From Bacteroidota bacterium (GTDB taxonomy: Bacteria > Bacteroidota > Bacteroidia > Bacteroidales > F082), in contig JAHIUX010000087.1 in assembly GCA_018816765.1 (NCBI GenBank), positions 62,001-126,000 on the forward strand: a stretch of DNA of 64,000 nucleotides, written 5' to 3'. The translations under genes and the position numbers were made by a program. Positions within the stretch are counted from its first letter, which is position 1. Every line of letters begins with the position of its first letter. The notes beneath the pieces are model-generated. The model had not been told where the DNA came from. It made no database searches and saw only the letters and a list, made by a program, of their open reading frames with translations. This document shows positions 61,292 to 64,000 of the stretch, piece by piece.

Positions 61292-61327
61292 CACCTCCCC
61301 GGAAAACCGGCGGAGGTGTTTTTTTTG
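61292..61327 (+). terminator. Rho-independent terminator after the fused dehydratase
   Basis: CACCTCC pairs with GGAGGTG, and CCGG pairs with CCGG around an AAAA loop, with a one-base bulge and a T run. Confidence 0.88.
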
Positions 61328-61835
61328 TTACGCCTGTCAATACTCACAACAAACCAATAAACGGCCCACTGATGATGTCCGCCTTTAATGTTCTCCTGAC
61401 GCCAATGCCGGCCGGCCTGATTAATGTAAGAATACCTGGTGGCGTGTTTAAACATTTTGTTAATTTTACGCAAACTACAATCCAGGGCGGCCTTCAGATA
61501 TAAATCATATAGACGCAATGCGTGTACACACTCGTTGGCAACAAGTGTAAAAAGACAGAAAAACATACAGACACGACAAATGATAAAATTGAAATTAATA
61601 CAGATTAAGCCTTTTGACAGGACAGTGCAAACTTGAGGGAATTTATTTTGTTTTTTTCTCCCGCCCGCAAAAGAAGAAAGAAACCCCTCCCACATTGCAG
61701 CACATTTGCAAACCGCACAAGCCAGCCCACGACCAAAGTTTGCAAAAGAGCTGCAATTTTGCCGACACACCGGGTGCTTAGTTGAAGCTTTATCTGTATT
61801 TTTAAATTTTTTATAAAACTGAACTAAATTAATTT
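61328..61835. other. 508-bp non-coding region before the PLD-helicase
   Basis: No supported gene. The first half is ordinary, then composition becomes A+T-rich. It contains a 20-bp imperfect inverted repeat (61694-61757, separate entry) and ends in an A+T-rich stretch up to the helicase ATG at 61836. No clear TAnnTTTG was seen; TATTTTTA near 61797 is one base off. Confidence 0.5.
61694..61757. repeat. 20-bp inverted repeat, 18 of 20 matches
   Basis: The left arm (61694-61713) and the right arm (61738-61757) are complementary at 18 of 20 positions around a 24-nt centre, and each contains TTTGCAAA. It lies 79 bp before the PLD-helicase ATG. Confidence 0.65.
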
Positions 61836-64000
61836 ATGAGTATAAATCTTTCATCAATCAGGGATAACAAAAACAGAGGAACAGTAGGACAATTCCTGAT
61901 TGACAATATTAAATCAGAATCAGATTTATCAATTGTTTCGGCATATTTCACAATTTATGCATACAGCCATTTGAAAGGACAATTGGACTCGATTAACAAA
62001 TTAAAGTTTCTTTTCGGCGAGCCAACTTTTATTAAATCACTTGACCCAACAAAGACAAACAAGAGAGATTTCAAAATTGAGGACGATAAAATTGTGATTC
62101 CGATTGAAAGTCGGATGACTCAAAAAGCGGTTGCCAAAGAATGTTCAGATTGGATTCAACAAAAAGTTGAAATCAAATCAATGGTTAAACCAAACTTCCT
62201 GCATGGTAAAATGTACCACGTTACACAACAAAGTGGCATTGAGAAAGCTATTATTGGAAGTTCAAACTTCACTGTAAACGGACTTGGACTTGGAGGTAAT
62301 CCGAATATCGAATTAAACCTAATTGTCGATAATGACCGGGACAGAGCAGATTTAAAAGCGTGGTTTCAAGAATTATGGGACGATAACACCGGACTTGTTG
62401 AAGATGTAAAAGACCAGGTTCTAAAATATCTGGAACAACTTTATGTTGAGAACGAACCTGAGTTCATCTATTTCAAGACACTATTCCACATTTTTGAAAA
62501 CTACCTCGATGAGCAACAAAAAGGTGGTTTGCTAACCGGACAAACCGGATTCTTTGAAAGTGAAATCTGGAATATGCTGTATGAATTTCAAAAAGACGGT
62601 GTTAAAGGTGCAATTAATAAGATTTTAAAACATAACGGATGCATAATTGCTGACAGTGTTGGTCTTGGTAAAACATTTGAAGCGCTTGCAGTTATCCGTT
62701 ATTTCGAACTTTTAAATTACCGTGTTTTGGTTTTATGCCCTAAAAAACTTTCTGCCAACTGGACAATTTATCAATCGAGCCAGAACAATTCACTCAATCC
62801 GTTTACCAAAGACAGATTCAACTTTTCAGTACTTTATCACACTGATTTGGGAAGAGAAGCAGGGAAATCTGATGCGAATGGAATTGATTTGGAGAATTTC
62901 AATTGGGGAGCATACGATTTAATCGTAATTGATGAAAGCCATAATTTCAGGGGAAATCCAATGGATAAAACCAGACATAACGGTGATACACGGATGAACC
63001 GGGCAAAGTGGTTAATGGAAAAAATTATAAAATCAGGAGTGAAAACTAAAGTATTGATGCTTTCAGCAACTCCGGTTAATAATAACCTGCGTGATTTACG
63101 TAACCAGATTTTCCTGATTACTGAAGGAAAAAGCGACGCAATGTTTGATTCAACTCAAATCAAAGACATTGGATTGGCATTAAAAAATGCGCAAACTTTA
63201 TTTACACTTTGGGCAGACAAGAAAAACCAAAACAGAACAGTAAAGCAATTAATTGAAAGACTCGATTCGTCATTCTTTAAATTACTTGATGAATTAACCA
63301 TTGCACGAAGCCGTAAACACATAAAGAGTTTTTACAAAGCTGAAGAAGAAATTGGGAAGTTCCCGGAAAGGCTCAAACCTCATTCAATATATTCAGCAAT
63401 TGACTTAAAAGACCGGTTTTTCACCTACGACCAGTTAAATAAAATTATTCTGCAATACAAACTGTCCGTGTTCAATCCATCGGCATACATTATTGAAGAA
63501 AAGAAAGAGAAATACGAGGAACTTGCAAAAACATCAGGAGTACTTGCATTCAGGCAGAGTGACCGTGAACATTTCTTAATCGGAATGATGAAAGTAAATT
63601 TTCTGAAAAGGCTTGAAAGTTCTATTGAATCCTTTGAAATATCAATGGACAGGACAATTCAGAAAATTGAAAAACTAGAAGAAAAAATCAAGGAATTTTT
63701 AAAAACCAAACCAAAATCACAGGAAGAAAACCTTGATAATTACCAGCCTGACGAGGAAGAAATGGAAGAGAACGGCGAAGAATTGGAACAATGGCAGGTT
63801 GGTAAAAAACTTAAATTTGATTTGGCAGATTTAGACCTCGAAACGTGGTTAATTGACCTAGAGAAAGATAGAGAAGCCTTAAATAATCTTTATAACTTCT
63901 CGGTGGCAGTAACTCCAGACCGGGATGCAAAACTGCACGATTTAAAGAAACTCATCTCTGAGAAATGGAATAAATCGCTTAACGAAAGCAATAAAAAGGT
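61836..64000 (+). CDS. PLD-nuclease/SNF2-type helicase, 3'-truncated, defence-like
   Basis: An open frame from the ATG at 61836 to the window edge (721 complete codons). The first 200 residues are a phospholipase D-like domain with HGK (His123, Lys125) and GSSNFT (141-146). A superfamily 2 helicase follows: Walker A Lys279 in ADSVGLGKTFE, DESH at 366-369, and SAT at 410-412, with motifs like those of SNF2 enzymes. A charged helical insertion fills residues 590-690. The C-terminal helicase half must lie beyond the window. Such PLD-helicase proteins occur in bacterial defence and restriction-like clusters. Base use is A+T-rich, unlike the upstream gene, suggesting acquisition. Confidence 0.85.
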   Translation, partial: MSINLSSIRDNKNRGTVGQFLIDNIKSESDLSIVSAYFTIYAYSHLKGQLDSINKLKFLFGEPTFIKSLDPTKTNKRDFKIEDDKIVIPIESRMTQKAVAKECSDWIQQKVEIKSMVKPNFLHGKMYHVTQQSGIEKAIIGSSNFTVNGLGLGGNPNIELNLIVDNDRDRADLKAWFQELWDDNTGLVEDVKDQVLKYLEQLYVENEPEFIYFKTLFHIFENYLDEQQKGGLLTGQTGFFESEIWNMLYEFQKDGVKGAINKILKHNGCIIADSVGLGKTFEALAVIRYFELLNYRVLVLCPKKLSANWTIYQSSQNNSLNPFTKDRFNFSVLYHTDLGREAGKSDANGIDLENFNWGAYDLIVIDESHNFRGNPMDKTRHNGDTRMNRAKWLMEKIIKSGVKTKVLMLSATPVNNNLRDLRNQIFLITEGKSDAMFDSTQIKDIGLALKNAQTLFTLWADKKNQNRTVKQLIERLDSSFFKLLDELTIARSRKHIKSFYKAEEEIGKFPERLKPHSIYSAIDLKDRFFTYDQLNKIILQYKLSVFNPSAYIIEEKKEKYEELAKTSGVLAFRQSDREHFLIGMMKVNFLKRLESSIESFEISMDRTIQKIEKLEEKIKEFLKTKPKSQEENLDNYQPDEEEMEENGEELEQWQVGKKLKFDLADLDLETWLIDLEKDREALNNLYNFSVAVTPDRDAKLHDLKKLISEKWNKSLNESNKK

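Noticed and set aside
61291-61770. A 159-aa open frame on the minus strand before the PLD-helicase
   Set aside because: It overlaps the terminator and the inverted repeat, has an unlikely Cys-rich composition and no motif.
1-64000. tRNA, rRNA, CRISPR arrays and intact transposases
   Set aside because: No cloverleaf with a T-loop, no regularly spaced repeats and no transposase motif were found.

Overview
The window reads as a chromosomal stretch of a member of the Bacteroidota. Four things point there: two secreted proteins end in a type IX secretion (T9SS) sorting domain; many genes carry the TAnnTTTG minus-7 promoter element typical of the phylum; the primary sigma factor is the short (287 aa) Bacteroidota form; and the 1409-aa glycogen synthase/phosphorylase fusion and the crtI-crtB-idi-crtZ carotenoid cluster are common there. 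A Bacteroidales-like anaerobe or facultative anaerobe is plausible from the ferredoxin-dependent 2-oxoacid oxidoreductase, but genus and order cannot be fixed from sequence alone. No rRNA, tRNA, CRISPR array or intact insertion sequence was seen.

Layout. 1-8.7 kb: a 5'-truncated GH38 alpha-mannosidase, a T9SS secreted protein, a homocysteine S-methyltransferase with a nuclease-fold lipoprotein, a small DUF5808-like protein, a PrsW-type intramembrane protease and a lipoprotein. 8.7-13.2 kb: a divergent metabolic locus, with a two-gene 2-oxoacid:ferredoxin oxidoreductase (beta and gamma parts fused) on one side and a TetR regulator plus glutaryl-CoA dehydrogenase on the other, and a palindromic operator candidate between them. 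13.3-22.1 kb: housekeeping genes (signal peptidase I, cyclophilin, FtsK, LolA, an M23 peptidase and a HAD phosphatase). 22.2-24.7 kb: an A+T-rich inserted segment with a HEPN-motif protein, an AAA/DUF4143 ATPase, a long cassette-like hairpin, a CRP-like palindrome and IS-end-like repeats. 24.7-30.9 kb: a tight envelope/lipid operon (DUF5011 lipoprotein, LtaS-like enzyme, lipid kinase, SUI1 factor, methyltransferase), then a mechanosensitive channel. 31-35 kb: a carotenoid operon with one unknown gene. 35-43.6 kb: rpsO, pnp, the primary sigma factor, a pseudouridine synthase, rpe, a response regulator and pepD, with clear terminators. 43.6-52.9 kb: a four-gene glycogen operon (debranching enzyme, GT4, GH57 and the synthase/phosphorylase fusion). 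53-61.3 kb: a GT-C glycosyltransferase, two small unknown proteins, a T9SS subtilisin and a fused aconitase-family dehydratase. 61.8 kb to the end: the 5' two-thirds or so of a PLD-nuclease/SNF2-type helicase of defence type, cut by the window edge.

Most likely to repay attention: a FliG-C-like tail on the GH57 enzyme; the PLD-helicase and the inverted repeat in front of it; the Kor/GcdH locus as a ferredoxin-linked 2-oxoadipate-to-crotonyl-CoA route under TetR control; and the acquired HEPN/AAA segment with its hairpin. All functional statements rest on reading the translated sequence by eye; no database search was run.
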